A program made the position numbers and the translations under genes. A stretch of DNA of 13,786 bases from assembly GCA_964642165.1 (NCBI GenBank), contig CAZXOC010000203.1:1-13786 (forward strand). Reading direction: 5' to 3'. Source of the DNA: CAYRVX01 sp964642165 (GTDB lineage Bacteria; Planctomycetota; Phycisphaerae; SM23-33). The notes beneath the pieces are model-generated. The model was given only the letters and a program-made list of their open reading frames with translations, ran no database searches and was not told the origin of the DNA. Below, piece after piece: positions 13,786 to 13,786 of this stretch. Numbering within the stretch: the stretch's first letter is position 1; the number at the start of each line of letters is the position of its first letter.

Positions 13786-13786
13786 G

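Larger units (their letters stand above)
13329..13786. other. 458-bp non-coding region upstream of the ARH-like operon
   Basis: No frame here gives a believable protein; the open stretches translate into Arg/Pro/Ser low complexity. The first ~300 bp are GC-rich and hold a strong hairpin (13414-13454). From about 13640 to the end the base composition drops sharply and short repeats appear, as expected for a promoter/operator zone. If a promoter lies in that AT-rich part, the operon has a leader of roughly 300-400 nt. Confidence 0.55.

Overview
The window is very GC-rich (apart from its last ~150 bases) and reads like a metagenome-assembled contig from a Planctomycetota-type bacterium. Four things support this: a Tat-exported sulfatase, a secreted ADP-ribosylglycohydrolase-like protein, a large exported protein with the C-terminal 'YSVGPN..DDGG' module common in planctomycetal proteins, and a GHL6-like putative glycosidase with a WFDG / CxCxxC signature. 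The lineage call is inference from gene content; there is no rRNA or other phylogenetic marker. No tRNA, rRNA, CRISPR array, IS element or integrase was found.

Layout, left to right. 71-1018 (-) is a ROK-family sugar kinase with half of its zinc ligands missing. 1019-1335 is the divergent intergenic region; it holds a 100-N scaffold gap flanked by an exact 55-bp duplication, almost certainly an assembly artefact. 1336-2997 (+) is an exported planctomycetal protein of unknown function. 3069-3176 (+) is a possible signal-peptide micro-ORF or decapitated gene. 3214-5241 (+) is a secreted GHL6-like putative glycoside hydrolase. 5315-6775 (-) is a Tat-exported type I sulfatase. 6807-7049 (-) is the C-terminal piece of a GH43-like glycosidase. 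7229-8170 (-) is phosphate butyryltransferase. 8497-9552 (+) is a ribose-type ABC permease with a degenerate cytoplasmic loop. 9575-10594 (-) is a canonical ribose-type permease. 10591-11559 (-) is an RbsB-like lipoprotein. 11607-13328 (-) is the secreted ADP-ribosylglycohydrolase-like protein. 13329-13786 is non-coding, with a strong hairpin and an AT-rich, repeat-bearing end that may be the promoter/operator region.

How it may work together (inference): this looks like a carbohydrate or glycoside scavenging locus. Exported enzymes (sulfatase, GHL6-like hydrolase, secreted ARH-like protein) would trim a sulfated or N-/O-glycosidic substrate. A ribose-family ABC importer would take up the released sugar, and a ROK kinase could phosphorylate it. 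The tightest unit is the minus-strand operon secreted ARH-like protein -> sugar-binding lipoprotein -> permease (47-nt gap, then ATGA overlap). It couples an exported ARH-fold protein directly to a ribose-type importer. No ABC ATPase gene lies in the window, and the second permease sits tail-to-tail with the first, so the transport operon appears rearranged or incomplete.
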